DNA from: CAYMEV01 sp964431655 [NCBI: uncultured bacterium]
GTDB taxonomy: Bacteria > CAYMEV01
Direction: 5' to 3'
Length of the DNA stretch: 6,308 nucleotides
Assembly (NCBI GenBank): GCA_964431655.1
Contig: CAYSKJ010000179.1
Coordinates: forward strand, 1-6,308
Part shown: piece by piece, positions 6,133-6,308 of the stretch
How the letters are laid out: each line of letters opens with the position of its first letter
Position numbering within the stretch: position 1 is the first letter of the stretch
Position numbers and translations under genes: made by a program
The notes under the pieces: model-generated
Told to the model about the DNA's origin: nothing
Databases searched by the model: none
Seen by the model: only the letters and a program-made list of their open reading frames with translations

Positions 6133-6282
6133 CTATTCCTCCTCGTCATAACGAAATGGCCCGGGATTCCTGAAGCTGTTATCCTTACCCCTGTTTTTTA
6201 TGCTGTATATTATAAACAGCACAAAAAAGACAAGAAAGGAAATAATCAAACTGAGAAAGATATATATAAGGGCATCGAGCAT
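6133..6282 (-). CDS. Small single-membrane-span protein upstream of waaA (hypothetical; start uncertain)
   Basis: Forty-nine codons from the ATG at 6282 encode a short N-terminus, one very hydrophobic segment (about 4-27, rich in Ile, Leu and Phe), a basic KNRGK stretch and a polar tail ending FRNPGPFRYDEEE. By the positive-inside rule the tail would face the cytoplasm. I recognise no family. The shape recalls small oxidase subunits with acidic tails (CcoQ or CcoS), but there is no oxidase gene nearby, so this is only a resemblance. A GAAGGA lies about 10-12 bases before the ATG. The frame stays open to the window edge (adding DAEKEKIK), so this could instead be the tail of a longer gene. In another frame, codons ending MMLRRKK with a TAA at 6287-6285 could be the end of the preceding gene, which would support the short start. 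It ends 14 bases before waaA. Confidence 0.5.
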   Translation of the reverse strand: MLDALIYIFLSLIISFLVFFVLFIIYSIKNRGKDNSFRNPGPFRYDEEE

Positions 6283-6308
6283 TTTTATTTTTTCCTTCTC
6301 AGCATCAT

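Overview
The window comes from a Gram-negative (diderm, LPS-making) bacterium. It carries two committed enzymes of the lipid A/Kdo inner core (WaaA and LpxK) and the first kinase of the ADP-heptose branch (RfaE1/HldA). Base composition looks slightly AT-leaning by eye. Isoleucine ATA and arginine AGG codons are common in every gene, and nothing in codon use marks one gene as foreign. That style, with very compact gene packing, would suit an anaerobic lineage such as Nitrospirota or Desulfobacterota, but the taxon is only a guess.

Layout. (a) 1-1281, minus strand: rfaE1 (heptose-7-phosphate kinase) followed, with an 11-base overlap, by miaB, which runs off the left edge. (b) 1282-1438: a 157-base divergent intergenic region with candidate promoters facing both ways and an imperfect inverted repeat holding a TTGACT hexamer in each arm. 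(c) 1439-2416, plus strand: a solitary PLP-dependent cystathionine beta-synthase/cysteine synthase-type enzyme. (d) 2417-2456: a short convergent gap with a GC-rich hairpin. (e) 2457-6308, minus strand, transcribed right to left: a small single-TM protein (49 codons, possibly the tail of a longer gene cut by the edge), then waaA, lpxK, a low-molecular-weight tyrosine-phosphatase-family gene and a RimK-type ATP-grasp ligase gene. From waaA onward each gene overlaps the next (32, 16 and 4 bases), so this is almost certainly one translationally coupled operon.

How the genes work together. WaaA adds Kdo to the lipid A precursor that LpxK phosphorylates at the 4' position. RfaE1 feeds the heptose that normally follows Kdo in the inner core. 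The phosphatase and the RimK-like ligase are the less expected members: tight overlap ties them to envelope synthesis, but their substrates cannot be read from sequence. MiaB (tRNA modification) and the PLP enzyme (sulfur amino acid metabolism) look like neighbours rather than partners. No mobile element, CRISPR array, tRNA or rRNA gene was seen. The most unusual parts are the phosphatase plus ATP-grasp pair coupled to waaA-lpxK, the small membrane ORF ahead of waaA, and the symmetric divergent promoter region.
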